Positions 38,255 through 48,306 of a stretch of DNA of 64,000 bases are shown here, piece after piece. The stretch is taken from assembly GCA_934541105.1 (NCBI GenBank), contig CAKTDA010000004.1:1-64000 (forward strand). Direction: 5' to 3'. Position 1 is the first letter of the stretch, and the number at the start of each line of letters is the position of its first letter. The notes under the pieces are model-generated. The model searched no databases, was not told where the DNA came from, and saw only the letters and a program-made list of their open reading frames with translations. The DNA is from an uncultured Luteitalea sp. GTDB lineage: Bacteria > Acidobacteriota > Vicinamibacteria > Vicinamibacterales > Vicinamibacteraceae. A program made the translations under genes and the position numbers.

Positions 38255-39004
38255 TCAGTACACGCCCGGCAGCAGGCGCCAGCGGACCCGCTGCTGGTAG
38301 TCGCGGTACGGCGGGCCGAACGCCTGCACGAGGCTGCGTTCCTCGAACGGGATTGCCATCATCAGGTAGACCGTGCTGAGCGCGGCAAACAGCAGGTGCG
38401 TGGACGTCATCAGCGGCGCGCCGAACACGAACAGCACCCACCCGAAGTAGATCGGATGGCGCACGAGGCCATACAGCCCGCCCGTCTCGAGGAAGGGCGG
38501 CTCCCCGGCACGCGCGTCGGCCTGGCGTGACGGGCTGAGGCCCATCAGCTCCCGAACGCTCAGCGTACGCGCGGCGACGAGGGTGACCACGAGCCCGGCC
38601 CCCTGCACGGCCCGGCCGACCCACCACCACGGTCCCGACAACGTGTACCAGGTGCCTCGCAAGGGGGCCCAGCCCAGCGTGCAGGCCAGGAAGAGCAGGC
38701 TCGCGACGATCACGTAACACGAGCGTTCCGCATCGGGCCCGACGCGGTCGCGCAGCCATCGCTTGATCGGCGTGCGCGCGAGCAGGCTGTGGTGCAGCGC
38801 GAAGATTGAGAACAGCGCGACGTTGGCGATCAGGGCGGGCCATGCCGGCGTGCCAGGCTCGGCCAGCGCATCGTAGTGGGCGAAGTACGCGCGGCCGCCG
38901 ACGACGAGCGAGACGACGAACAGCAGCGCACCGACGTACTGGAGCACCCGGATTGCAGGCGTCACGCTGTGTATGAGGGGCACGGATGGGCTCGACGACC
39001 GCAT
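38255..39004 (-). CDS. NnrU/ICMT-like integral membrane protein
   Basis: Up to 249 residues with about six membrane helices. The C-terminal part has YGLVRHPIYFGWVLFVFGAP and EERSLVQAFGPPYRDYQQRV, the SAM-binding signature region of isoprenylcysteine carboxyl methyltransferase-like and NnrU proteins. The substrate is unknown. The ATG at 39004 lies 15 bp from the divergent ketosynthase start; a GTG about 39 bp further in (VTPAIRVLQYVGALLF) may be the true start. Confidence 0.78.
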   Translation of the reverse strand: MRSSSPSVPLIHSVTPAIRVLQYVGALLFVVSLVVGGRAYFAHYDALAEPGTPAWPALIANVALFSIFALHHSLLARTPIKRWLRDRVGPDAERSCYVIVASLLFLACTLGWAPLRGTWYTLSGPWWWVGRAVQGAGLVVTLVAARTLSVRELMGLSPSRQADARAGEPPFLETGGLYGLVRHPIYFGWVLFVFGAPLMTSTHLLFAALSTVYLMMAIPFEERSLVQAFGPPYRDYQQRVRWRLLPGVY

Positions 39005-39019
39005 AGTATAGTGCCCTCC

Positions 39020-40312
39020 ATGCGGTCCGTCCCCCGCATCGTCATCTCCGGCATCGGCGTGGTGTCGCCCTTCGGTGCCGGACGCGAATGCTTCTGGACC
39101 CACGTGCGGGACGGCCGCAGCGCCACGCGCCGCATCGACGAATTCGACCCCACACCGTACGCCTGCCAGGTGGCCGCACCGCTGCCTCCCATGTCGATCG
39201 AGCAGGCGCCGCGACTCTCGTCGCACCCGTCCATCAACGGCCACGGTGCCGACGATGTCGTGCGCGAACGCGCGGAGGCGAGGCGCTACTCGCGCGCGTC
39301 GCTGGCGGGGGTGATTGCCGCGCGCGAGGCGTGGCACGACGCCGGACTCAGGATGGGGGAGCCCGACGCCGGCGTGATCATCGGCACGGGTGGCGGCGGC
39401 ATCGAGCTCGGCGAGCGGCAATACCGCGAGTTCTTCACCGACGGCCTCAAGCGCGTGACGCCGTACGCGATCCCCGTGTCGATCTGCGGGATGCTGTCGA
39501 GCGAGATCTCGATGGCGCTGCACCTCCACGGCATCAGCCACGTGCTGTCCACCGGTTGCACGAGTTCGACCGACGCGACCGGCTATGCCACGAGCCTGTT
39601 GCGGGCCGGTGAGGTCGGCGCGCTGCTCTGCGGCGGCGTGGACGCGTGCGTCACGCCGGGGATGATCTACGGCTTCTCGCGCATGAAGGTGGTGTCCACG
39701 GCGTTCAACGACTCGCCGGCCGAGGCGTCGCGTCCCTTCGATCGGTCGCGCGACGGGTTCGTGCTCGGCGAAGGCGCCTGGATGTACGTGCTCGAGCGCG
39801 AGGATCGGGCCCGTGCGCGCGGCGCCCACGTGTATGCCGTCGTCGAGGGCTACGGGTCCACGTGCGACGCATACCACCGGGTGCAGATGGATCCGGAAGG
39901 CGTGCAGATCGTGCGGGCCATGCGTACCGCGCTCGAGAAGGCCGGTCGCGCGCCCGAGTCGATCGGCTACGTCAACTTCCACGGCACGTCGACGCAGCTG
40001 AACGACGCCATCGAGATTCGCTGCGTGCGCGACCTCTTCGACGGGCACGCAGGACGAATCAGCGGTTCCTCCACGAAGTCGATGGTGGGGCATCCACAGG
40101 GCGCAAGCGGCGCATGCGGCATCGTCACCACCGCGCTGGCAATCGACCGCGGCTACCTGCCGCCGACAATCAACGTCACCGAGCTCGACCCGGCCTGCGA
40201 CCTTGACGTGTTGCCCAACGAGGGCCGCGCGATCGACGTCGAGGCGGCGCTCTGCAACTGCCTCGGGTTCGGCTCCAAGAACAGCGCGGTCGTCGTCGCG
40301 CGCGCGGATTGA
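39020..40312 (+). CDS. Beta-ketoacyl synthase (FabF-like)
   Basis: 430-residue condensing enzyme with the full Cys-His-His triad: Cys180 in STGCTSSTDAT, His321 in NFHGTSTQLND and His358 in KSMVGHPQGASG. The N-terminus is RIVISGIGVVSPFGAG. It resembles FabF but sits outside a fatty-acid synthesis cluster, next to a flavoprotein and an ICMT-like gene, so secondary lipid or polyketide assembly is more likely than housekeeping. No ACP or malonyltransferase gene is nearby. The stop codon overlaps the ATG of a repeat-encoded micro-ORF (TGATG). Confidence 0.9.
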   Translation: MRSVPRIVISGIGVVSPFGAGRECFWTHVRDGRSATRRIDEFDPTPYACQVAAPLPPMSIEQAPRLSSHPSINGHGADDVVRERAEARRYSRASLAGVIAAREAWHDAGLRMGEPDAGVIIGTGGGGIELGERQYREFFTDGLKRVTPYAIPVSICGMLSSEISMALHLHGISHVLSTGCTSSTDATGYATSLLRAGEVGALLCGGVDACVTPGMIYGFSRMKVVSTAFNDSPAEASRPFDRSRDGFVLGEGAWMYVLEREDRARARGAHVYAVVEGYGSTCDAYHRVQMDPEGVQIVRAMRTALEKAGRAPESIGYVNFHGTSTQLNDAIEIRCVRDLFDGHAGRISGSSTKSMVGHPQGASGACGIVTTALAIDRGYLPPTINVTELDPACDLDVLPNEGRAIDVEAALCNCLGFGSKNSAVVVARAD

Positions 40313-40500
40313 TGGAAGCGGCAATCCGACGGCCGACCGCCGAACGCCGATGGCCGACCGACGACCGCCAACGGCTGATCGACGAAGGCCGACGGCCGAC
40401 CGACGACCGCCAACGGCCGATCGACGAAGGCCGACGGCCGACCGACGAAGGCCGACGGCCGACCGACGAAGGCCGACGGCCGACCGACGAAGGCCGATGA
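40312..40500 (+). CDS. Repeat-encoded 62-residue micro-ORF (possible)
   Basis: ATG 40312 shares a base with the ketosynthase stop (TGATG), and its own stop overlaps the ATG of the flavoprotein gene (ATGA). The product would be 62 residues, almost wholly heptads of the form RRPTDEG, charged and probably disordered. It may be a real linker peptide, or merely keep ribosomes moving between the flanking genes. Because the array is a multiple of three without stops, all three frames are open, so openness alone proves nothing. Confidence 0.4.
   Translation: MEAAIRRPTAERRWPTDDRQRLIDEGRRPTDDRQRPIDEGRRPTDEGRRPTDEGRRPTDEGR
40326..40493. repeat. 21-bp tandem array, 8 units
   Basis: Eight consecutive 21-bp units, consensus CCGACGGCCGACCGACGAAGG; the three at 40431-40493 are identical and the first five carry substitutions. 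Seven codons per unit. No spacers, so not a CRISPR. The core GAAGGCCGACGGCC also occurs in the repeat at the start of the window. Confidence 0.95.
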
Positions 40501-41645
40501 TTGACGTCGTCATCTCCGGCGCGGGTCCGGCAGGCAGCATGGCGGCCGTGACGCTGGCGCGCGCGGGTGCGCGCGTGGTGCTGCTCGACAGGGCGACGTT
40601 CCCCAGGCACAAGCTGTGCGGCGACACGCTCAATCCGGGTGGCATCGCGCTTCTTGGCGAGGCGGGGCTCGCGGCGCCCATCCTCGCGCACGGCCTGCCG
40701 CTCACGGGCATGCTCGTGACGGGTGGGTCGGGCATCTCGATTCACGGCACGTACGGCAACGGGATGACCGGCCGCGCCTGGTCGCGCCACCAGTTCGACG
40801 CGCAGCTGATTTCGGCCGCAACGGCTGCCGGCGCGGACGTGCGTGTCGGCGTTCGCGTGCTGCACCCGGTGTACGACGCCGCCAGCGGCCGGGTTGCTGG
40901 CGTGCGCGTGCGCACCTCCACCGGCGCCGAGCACGACGTGCGGGCCCGCTGGGTGATTGCGGCTGACGGTCGGCGATCCCCGCTTGCGATTGCGCTCGGC
41001 CTCATCTCGCATCCCGCGCGCCCGCGACGCTGGGCCATCGGGACCTATGCCACCGACGTCGAGGGTCTCGGCGGGTACGGGGAGATGCACGTGCGTGCCG
41101 GCCACTACATCGGCGTCGCGCCGGCCGGGGCAGGCGTGGCGAATCTGTGCGTCGTCAGCGCCGGACGCGACGGCATGCACGACCCGGCCGGGCGCCTCTG
41201 GCAGGTCGTCGCGCAGGACCCGCTGCTGCGTGAACGCGTCGCCGACGCACGGCAGGTTGCGCCTGTCGTCACCCTGGGGCCGCTTGCCGTGGATGCGAAC
41301 GCGACGGGTGTGCCCGGCCTGCTGCTCGCAGGCGACGCGGCCGGATTCGTCGATCCCATGACCGGCGACGGCCTGCACATCGCGCTGCGCGGCGGTTCGC
41401 TCGCGGCGCAGGCCATCCTCGACGGCTGGTCGGGCAGCGATCGGAGTGTCCTGGCGCAACTCGCACGCACGCGGCGGGAAGCGTTCGGCGGCAAGCTCCG
41501 GTTCAATCGGGCGCTTCGCGTGCTCGTCGGATCGCCGATGGGTGTCAGGCTCGGCGCGTTCGGTGCGTCGGTGGCGCCGGGGCTGCTGCGTCGCGTCATT
41601 GCCGTGGCCGGCGATACGGCGCACGGCGGCGGCCTCGCCGCGTGA
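40497..41645 (+). CDS. FAD-dependent oxidoreductase, geranylgeranyl-reductase type
   Basis: 382-residue flavoprotein. FAD-binding GxGxxG is VVISGAGPAGSMAA with the ribose-binding acidic residue in VVLLDR. CGD appears as KLCGDTLNPGG, and the second FAD motif is LLLAGDAAGFVDPMTGDGLH. These are features of geranylgeranyl reductases and related PHBH-fold oxidoreductases or monooxygenases. It could reduce isoprenoid double bonds or hydroxylate a lipid/polyketide product of the neighbouring ketosynthase. Start ATG 40497 overlaps the micro-ORF stop; its own stop overlaps the next gene (GTGA). Confidence 0.87.
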   Translation: MIDVVISGAGPAGSMAAVTLARAGARVVLLDRATFPRHKLCGDTLNPGGIALLGEAGLAAPILAHGLPLTGMLVTGGSGISIHGTYGNGMTGRAWSRHQFDAQLISAATAAGADVRVGVRVLHPVYDAASGRVAGVRVRTSTGAEHDVRARWVIAADGRRSPLAIALGLISHPARPRRWAIGTYATDVEGLGGYGEMHVRAGHYIGVAPAGAGVANLCVVSAGRDGMHDPAGRLWQVVAQDPLLRERVADARQVAPVVTLGPLAVDANATGVPGLLLAGDAAGFVDPMTGDGLHIALRGGSLAAQAILDGWSGSDRSVLAQLARTRREAFGGKLRFNRALRVLVGSPMGVRLGAFGASVAPGLLRRVIAVAGDTAHGGGLAA

Positions 41646-42166
41646 ACGCGATGCCCCCGCCGCCGCTCGTCGCCGTCCTCGTCGTGTACGTCACGGTGGC
41701 CATCGAGGCCCGTCGCTCGGCGGCCAACGAACGTGCGCTGCGGGCGGCCGGAGCCGAGGTCGTCCCGGATCCGAGCTACCCCTGGATGCAAGGCGTCTAT
41801 CCGCTGGGTTTCCTCGCCGTTGCCGTCGAGGGATGGACGCGCGGTGCCGGCTGGGATGCGTGGGCGGTGGCCGGCATGCTGCTGTTTGCGGCGGGCAAGG
41901 CAATCAAGTACGCCGCGATTGCCGCGCTCGGCCCGCGATGGACGTTCCGCGTGCTCGTGCGCCGCGGTGTGCCACTCGTCTCGCACGGCATCTATCGCGC
42001 CCTCCGCCATCCCAACTATGTCGGAGTTGCGGGTGAGATCCTCGGCAGTGCGTTGTGGATGCGCGCCCCGATCACCGGTACCCTGTTCGCCGTGACGTTC
42101 GGTCTCATCCTCTGGACCCGCATCCGCATCGAGGAACGCGCACTCGGCCTGGCGCCCCGCGCATGA
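41642..42166 (+). CDS. Isoprenylcysteine carboxyl methyltransferase-like protein
   Basis: 174-residue membrane protein with about four to five helices and the ICMT C-terminal signature HGIYRALRHPNYVGVAGEIL followed by RIRIEERAL. Bacterial ICMT-like enzymes often accompany type III polyketide synthase genes and O-methylate lipid products. Here the partner is a FabF-like ketosynthase. GTG start in a 4-bp overlap with the flavoprotein stop, ATGA overlap with the next gene. Confidence 0.87.
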   Translation: MNAMPPPPLVAVLVVYVTVAIEARRSAANERALRAAGAEVVPDPSYPWMQGVYPLGFLAVAVEGWTRGAGWDAWAVAGMLLFAAGKAIKYAAIAALGPRWTFRVLVRRGVPLVSHGIYRALRHPNYVGVAGEILGSALWMRAPITGTLFAVTFGLILWTRIRIEERALGLAPRA

Positions 42167-43626
42167 CCCCGTCGATCGATCACGCCCGCCCGCGGCCGTG
42201 GTGGCTGCGCGTCCTCGATCTCGCCATCACGGTGACGGCCGTGCTGCTCGTCTCGGCCCTGCTCACGGGCGGCATGCGCGTCAGGTTCGACGAGTTGCGC
42301 GTGACCGCCGAGTCGCCGTGGAAGCTCGCGCTCGTGCTTGGTGGGTGTGTCGCACTCCGCGCCGTATTGTGGCGCCACGACACGTGGTGGGGGCTCACGG
42401 CGGCGAGGTTGCGCCGCGTTGCCGGCGATCGGGCATTGCGGCGCACGTTGCCGTGGGTGCTGACCACGCGGCTCCTCGTGCTCTACGCGAGTTATCTCGG
42501 CGTGGTCGTGATCGGCTACCCCGAGGGCGCACCGCCGTTCCGGACGTCCACCAACGAGTTCCACAACCTGTTCGCGCGCTGGGACGCCGGCTGGTACGTC
42601 GGCATTGCCGATGGCGGCTACAACTACTGGGGCAACGCACGCGCGCAGACAAACGTCGCCTTCTTCCCGGCCTATCCGCTGGCGATGCGCGTGTCGGCGG
42701 CGCTGCTCGGCGCGCGATGGGGATCGCCTGACGATCCGGCCGATCCATTCGACGCATTCACCGAACGACGGCACGTCCGCCTGCTGCAGGCCGGCGCGCT
42801 CGTCTCGGTGATCGCCTTCGCCGGCGCTCTCGTCTACCTGTTCCGCCTGGCGCGCGATCTCACCGACTCGGAGGAGGCTGCAGCCGCGGCCGTCGCCCTG
42901 ACCGCGACATACCCGTTCGCCTTCTTCTACGGGGCCGTGTACACGGAGGCCTTGTTCCTGGTGTGTGCCGTGGGGGCCTGCTACCACTTCCGGCGGCGGC
43001 AATGGGCGTGGGCCGCGGTGCTGGGGCTCGTCGCGGGCCTCACGCGCCCGAACGGGTGCCTGCTGAGCGTGCCGCTCGGATTGCTGGCGCTCGACATGTG
43101 GCGCCGGGACGCCTACCGCTGGCAGACGCTCGCCGTGGCGCTGCCCACGGCGGCATGTGCCGGGCTCGGGATGCTGGCCTTCACCTGGTGGCTGCACGCG
43201 CAGACGGGCGAGTGGTTCCTCTGGATGAAGGCGCACGGCGCATGGGGGCGGCAGTTCAGCGGCGTGCACGTGCTCCTGCAGCAGCGCTGGGGTGATCTCC
43301 AGGGGCAGGGCTTCTACACCTACACCGTCATGCACGCCGTCGAACTCGTGAACATGGCAGCGACCTGCCTCGTCATTGCCGCGAGCTGGCCCATCGGCCG
43401 CCGGCTCGGCTGGGCGTGGAGTGCGTTCCTCCTGGTGACGGTGCTGCCGCCGCTGTTCATGGGCGGGTTCCTGTCGATGGGCCGGGTCACCGCCACACTG
43501 TTCCCCCTCTTCATCTACGCCGGATGGCGCCTGCGCCGCGAGCCACTCACGCACGTGCTCGTCGTCACGGTCGGACTCCAGGTGGCCCTTGCCGTGATGC
43601 ACTTCACGTGGCGGCCGGTCTACTGA
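42163..43626 (+). CDS. PIG-V-like mannosyltransferase family protein
   Basis: 487-residue membrane glycosyltransferase with about ten helices. The catalytic-loop pattern FARWDAGWYVGIADGGYNYW matches bacterial PIG-V / GPI-mannosyltransferase II-like proteins; TATYPFAFFYGAVYTEALFL and AGLTRPNGCLL are further family blocks. These enzymes use polyprenyl-phosphate sugars on the outer face of the membrane. The ATG overlaps the ICMT-like stop, making it the last gene of the ketosynthase operon and suggesting that the lipid product is glycosylated (inference). Confidence 0.85.
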   Translation: MTPSIDHARPRPWWLRVLDLAITVTAVLLVSALLTGGMRVRFDELRVTAESPWKLALVLGGCVALRAVLWRHDTWWGLTAARLRRVAGDRALRRTLPWVLTTRLLVLYASYLGVVVIGYPEGAPPFRTSTNEFHNLFARWDAGWYVGIADGGYNYWGNARAQTNVAFFPAYPLAMRVSAALLGARWGSPDDPADPFDAFTERRHVRLLQAGALVSVIAFAGALVYLFRLARDLTDSEEAAAAAVALTATYPFAFFYGAVYTEALFLVCAVGACYHFRRRQWAWAAVLGLVAGLTRPNGCLLSVPLGLLALDMWRRDAYRWQTLAVALPTAACAGLGMLAFTWWLHAQTGEWFLWMKAHGAWGRQFSGVHVLLQQRWGDLQGQGFYTYTVMHAVELVNMAATCLVIAASWPIGRRLGWAWSAFLLVTVLPPLFMGGFLSMGRVTATLFPLFIYAGWRLRREPLTHVLVVTVGLQVALAVMHFTWRPVY

Positions 43627-43736
43627 CCGCCACGGCTGCCATCCGAACGCGCGTCCGGCTCGTCCAATCCTGAACGGATCACGCCACGGGCGCGGTGCTC
43701 GTGTGCGTCACGGTACGTCGGGGACGTGTGCATATA

Positions 43737-46385
43737 ATGCGGGCACAGGCGCAGATGTCGCGGTGGCGCGCCACGGGCGCACGAACAGCCCGCCAGGCGA
43801 TGCGGTCCGCGGGCCGCATCGGAGTCCTCGTCGGCGCGGTGTGCCTGCCTGCCACGGTTGCGCTCGCTCAGTCGTCGCCGTTCACCGTGCCGCGGATCAT
43901 CATCCCGCAGACCACGGTGCCGCGCACGCCGCCGCGTCCGGTGGCTCAGGAACCAGAGGTCGAACCGGTGCCGCCCTGGCAGGCACCGCTGTCGGCCGGT
44001 CGATTCGATGACGCGCTCGTTGCCGCGGGAGACACCGCCTGGGCCCGCGCGTACGTCCGCGGCCGGGCCGCCGAGCGGCGCGGCGCGTATGAAGAGGCGG
44101 AGCAGGCGTGGCGAGAGGCCGTCGAGGCCGAGCCCGTCGGCGAGCCCGCGCTGGCGCTTGCCGACCTGCTGGCGCGGACGGGCCGTCGTGACGAAGCGGT
44201 GCCGATCTGGCAGGCCGTGATGCGGTCCGGCCAGACTCGTCGCACGGGAGCATCACTCGGACGCGCGGCGCGCGCCGCGCACGCCATCGGCCAGGTGCGC
44301 ATCGCCAACGCGTACTTCCAGACCGCGGCGAACCTGTCGCCGGACGATCCGCTGCTGCACACGCGGTGGGGCGATCTCTTCCTCGAGAAGTTCAACGTCG
44401 CCGAGGCGCGTGCCTCGTACGAGACCGCCCTCGAGGCCGATGCCCGCCACGTGCCGGCACTCGTCGGCCTCGCGCGCGCGCTTGCCGACACCAACCCCGG
44501 TGCGGCCGAAGCCGCGGCACGGCAGGCGATTGCCGTGGATCCGGCACAGCCCGATGCGTGGGTCCTGCTCGCTGCCGAGGCGATGGATGCGAGCAAGCGC
44601 GACGAGGCGCGCACGGCCATCGCAACCGTGCTCGAGACCAACGCCCGTCACGTGGAGGCACTGGCGCTCTCGGCGGCGCTCGCCCAGATCGAGGATCGCC
44701 ACGAGGACGTCACCCGCTTCACGCAGCAGGCGCTCGCTGCCGATCCGCGCAATGCCGACGTCGCCCGCATCGTCGGTGAGCGCGTGGCCCGGCAGTACCG
44801 GTTCGACGAAGCCGTGCGCTTCCTGCGCCAGGCGGTTGCGCTGGATCCGCAGAACAGCCGCGCACAGGCCTCGCTCGGGCTGCACTTGCTGCGAACCGGC
44901 GACGAGGCCGACGCACGCACGGCGCTCGACACGGCCTTTGCCATCGACCCCTTCGACAAGGTCACCTACAACCTGCTCGAGCTGCTCGATGCACTCGACG
45001 GCTTCGTGACGGTGACGGGACAGAACCTCACCGTGAAGCTGCACCCGCAGGAGGCTCCGGTCCTCCAGCCGTACCTGGTGCCGCTCGCAGAGCAGGCGCT
45101 TGCGGATCTCTCGGCGCGGTACGACTTCACGCCGGCCGGCCCGATCCTCGTCGAGGTCTTTCCGCGTCACGACGACTTCGCCGTGCGGACGATGGGCCTG
45201 CCCGGCATGCACGGCGCGCTCGGGGCGTGCTTCGGCCGCGTGGTCACGATGGACTCGCCGAAGGCACGGCCGCCGGGCACGTTCAACTGGGCAGCCACGC
45301 TGTGGCACGAACTCGCGCACGTCATCACGCTGCAGATGTCGGGCAACCGGCTGCCGCGGTGGTTGAGCGAGGGCATCTCGACGTACGAGGAGTCACGCGC
45401 GCGCGCCGGCTGGGGACGCGAGTCGGAGCTGCTCTTCGCGCAGGCCTACGCCTCGGGACGCCTGCTGCCGCTTGCCGACCTGAACAGCGGCTTCGCGAAG
45501 GTCGAGACGATCAATCTCGCGTATCAGCAGGCCGCCGTGCTCGTGGCACACCTCGTGGAGGCTCACGGGGACGCGAAGCTGCGCGACTTCGTCCGGAGCT
45601 TCGGACGCGGCGTGTCCGAGGACGAAGCCCTGATGTCGGCGTACGGCCGGACGTGGGATGCGCTGCAACCCGAGTTCGATGCGTACTTGCAGCAACGGTA
45701 CGGTGCGTTCGTGCCCGCGCTCGGCGACGTGGACGCGGCGCCGCCCGGCCGGACGGCCACGGCTCCCGATTGGGTCGCATTCGCGAACGCGCACCCCGGC
45801 AACTTCCGCGTGCAGATGACTGCGGCGCCGCTCCTCCTGCGCCTCGGCGACCTGGACGGCGCGCGCACCGTGCTCGAACGGGCAGCGGCCCTTGTGCCGT
45901 TTGCGAGCGGCGACGCGAGTCCGTGGCGGTTGCTCGTGACGACGGCACTGAAGCAGGACCGCCGCGACGATGCGCGGCGATTCGCGGAGCGGGTGCTGGA
46001 GCACGACCACACGGCTGCGCAGGCGCTGCGGCAGTTGCTGGCCCTCGCGCGGGCACCCGAGGACGCGGCCCTGCGTGAGCGTACGGCGGCGCGGCTCATC
46101 GAAGTCGATCCGTTCGACGCGTCGGCCCACACGGCGCTCGGGGAACTGGCGCTTGCGCGCGGCGACCATGCCGTGGCGCTGCGGGAACTGCAGGCGGCCG
46201 TGGACGCCGGTCCGCCGAACCCGGCCGAGGCGTTGACGTCGCTCGCGGAGGCGACGCTCGAAACCGGCCAGCAGGACGCGGCGAAGAAACACCTGATCCG
46301 CGCGCTCGAGACGGCCCCGCGCCATGAGCGGGCCCAGGAGCTGCTCCTGCGGATCGTCGAGCGGACGGGCGGGGAGGAACGATGA
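43737..46385 (+). CDS. TPR protein with gluzincin (MA-like) peptidase domain
   Basis: 882-residue exported protein. Signal-like segment AGRIGVLVGAVCLPATVALAQ near residue 25. Residues about 100-420 are TPR repeats (VAEARASYETALEADARHVP and similar). Then a peptidase_MA-like domain with the zinc motif HELAH at 524-528 and the third ligand Glu545 in WLSEGISTYEE. More TPRs fill 680-880. It probably acts in the periplasm or on the surface. Start uncertain (ATG 43737, 43755 or 43800, none with a clear ribosome-binding site). First gene of a nine-gene operon; stop overlaps the next ATG. Confidence 0.85.
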   Translation: MRAQAQMSRWRATGARTARQAMRSAGRIGVLVGAVCLPATVALAQSSPFTVPRIIIPQTTVPRTPPRPVAQEPEVEPVPPWQAPLSAGRFDDALVAAGDTAWARAYVRGRAAERRGAYEEAEQAWREAVEAEPVGEPALALADLLARTGRRDEAVPIWQAVMRSGQTRRTGASLGRAARAAHAIGQVRIANAYFQTAANLSPDDPLLHTRWGDLFLEKFNVAEARASYETALEADARHVPALVGLARALADTNPGAAEAAARQAIAVDPAQPDAWVLLAAEAMDASKRDEARTAIATVLETNARHVEALALSAALAQIEDRHEDVTRFTQQALAADPRNADVARIVGERVARQYRFDEAVRFLRQAVALDPQNSRAQASLGLHLLRTGDEADARTALDTAFAIDPFDKVTYNLLELLDALDGFVTVTGQNLTVKLHPQEAPVLQPYLVPLAEQALADLSARYDFTPAGPILVEVFPRHDDFAVRTMGLPGMHGALGACFGRVVTMDSPKARPPGTFNWAATLWHELAHVITLQMSGNRLPRWLSEGISTYEESRARAGWGRESELLFAQAYASGRLLPLADLNSGFAKVETINLAYQQAAVLVAHLVEAHGDAKLRDFVRSFGRGVSEDEALMSAYGRTWDALQPEFDAYLQQRYGAFVPALGDVDAAPPGRTATAPDWVAFANAHPGNFRVQMTAAPLLLRLGDLDGARTVLERAAALVPFASGDASPWRLLVTTALKQDRRDDARRFAERVLEHDHTAAQALRQLLALARAPEDAALRERTAARLIEVDPFDASAHTALGELALARGDHAVALRELQAAVDAGPPNPAEALTSLAEATLETGQQDAAKKHLIRALETAPRHERAQELLLRIVERTGGEER

Positions 46386-47179
46386 GCGCCGCCGCACGCC
46401 TCCGTGCCGCGTTCGTGGTGTGCGCCATCGCGCTGTCGGTGCTGGCGACGACGGCGATTCCGCGGGTGTGGGCCCAGTTTGCCGAGCCCGACCCGCGCTT
46501 TGCCGGGCTGCGCTGGCAGTTCACGCGCATCCGCTACGAGGCCCACAACGCCTCGTCGTTCCGCGCGCGGTACTGGAGCGACTCGTGGGCCATCGACGGT
46601 CCGGCCGCCGAGCAGAACCTGTCGCGGCGCCTGAAGTCGGTCACGGCCATCGACGTCGGCGAACCGACGGTGCTGCGGATCGAGGACCCGGAGCTGTTCA
46701 ACCACCCGTGGATCTACTTCGTCGAGCCGGGGACCCTGCGCCTGAGCGAGGCCGAGGTGCCGATCCTGCGCGAGTTCCTGCTGCGCGGCGGCACGGCGGT
46801 GATGGACGACTTCCACGGCGACATCGAGATGGAGAACGTCGTCGAGGAGCTGAAGCGGGTGTTCCCCGACAGGCGCGTCGTCACGCTGCCGCTCTCGCAC
46901 CCCGTGTTCTCGTGCTTCTACCAGATCGACGGCTATCCGCAGATCCCGGGGCTCGGGTCGTTCTTCGCGGGCCGCACGTGGGAGAAGGGCGGCATCACGC
47001 CCGAACTGCGGGCGATCGAGGACGACACCGGCCGCGCGATGGTGCTGCTCAACTGGAACACCGACATGGGCGACGGGTGGGAATGGTCCAACGCCGAGCA
47101 GTACCCGGGGTACATACAGCACACCGCGCAGGCGTATCGGATGATGATCAACGAGATCATCTACTCGCTCACGCACTGA
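46382..47179 (+). CDS. DUF4159 protein
   Basis: 265-residue exported protein with signal peptide AFVVCAIALSVLATTAIPRVWA. The body matches DUF4159, a glutamine amidotransferase-like fold (PWIYFVEPGTLRLSEAEVPILREFLLRGG, VMDDFHGDIEMENV, VFSCFYQIDGYPQ). No catalytic Cys-His pair is evident, so it may be a non-enzymatic member. DUF4159 genes normally accompany MoxR/DUF58/vWA genes, as here. ATGA overlap with the upstream gene. Confidence 0.87.
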   Translation: MSAAARLRAAFVVCAIALSVLATTAIPRVWAQFAEPDPRFAGLRWQFTRIRYEAHNASSFRARYWSDSWAIDGPAAEQNLSRRLKSVTAIDVGEPTVLRIEDPELFNHPWIYFVEPGTLRLSEAEVPILREFLLRGGTAVMDDFHGDIEMENVVEELKRVFPDRRVVTLPLSHPVFSCFYQIDGYPQIPGLGSFFAGRTWEKGGITPELRAIEDDTGRAMVLLNWNTDMGDGWEWSNAEQYPGYIQHTAQAYRMMINEIIYSLTH

Positions 47180-47267
47180 GTCACCTCCGCAATCGCCGGC
47201 GATGGACGGACCGCCGGTTCGGCGTCGTCGGCCACGCGGAGGCAACGCCATCTCGATCGAGGAACAC

Positions 47268-48305
<1,038 letters not shown>

Positions 48306-48306
48306 C

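Noticed and set aside
40326..40493. Possible CRISPR array
   Set aside because: Units are directly adjacent with no spacers, and no cas genes are present.
38255..40735. Long minus-strand open frame (over 800 codons) across the ketosynthase gene
   Set aside because: Only the last 250 codons have membrane-protein features; the rest is the antisense shadow of a strongly conserved ketosynthase plus the repeat array.
40176..41624. Minus-strand open frame through the 21-bp array and the flavoprotein
   Set aside because: Arg/Ser/Gly low complexity, no motifs, opposite a gene with clear FAD motifs.
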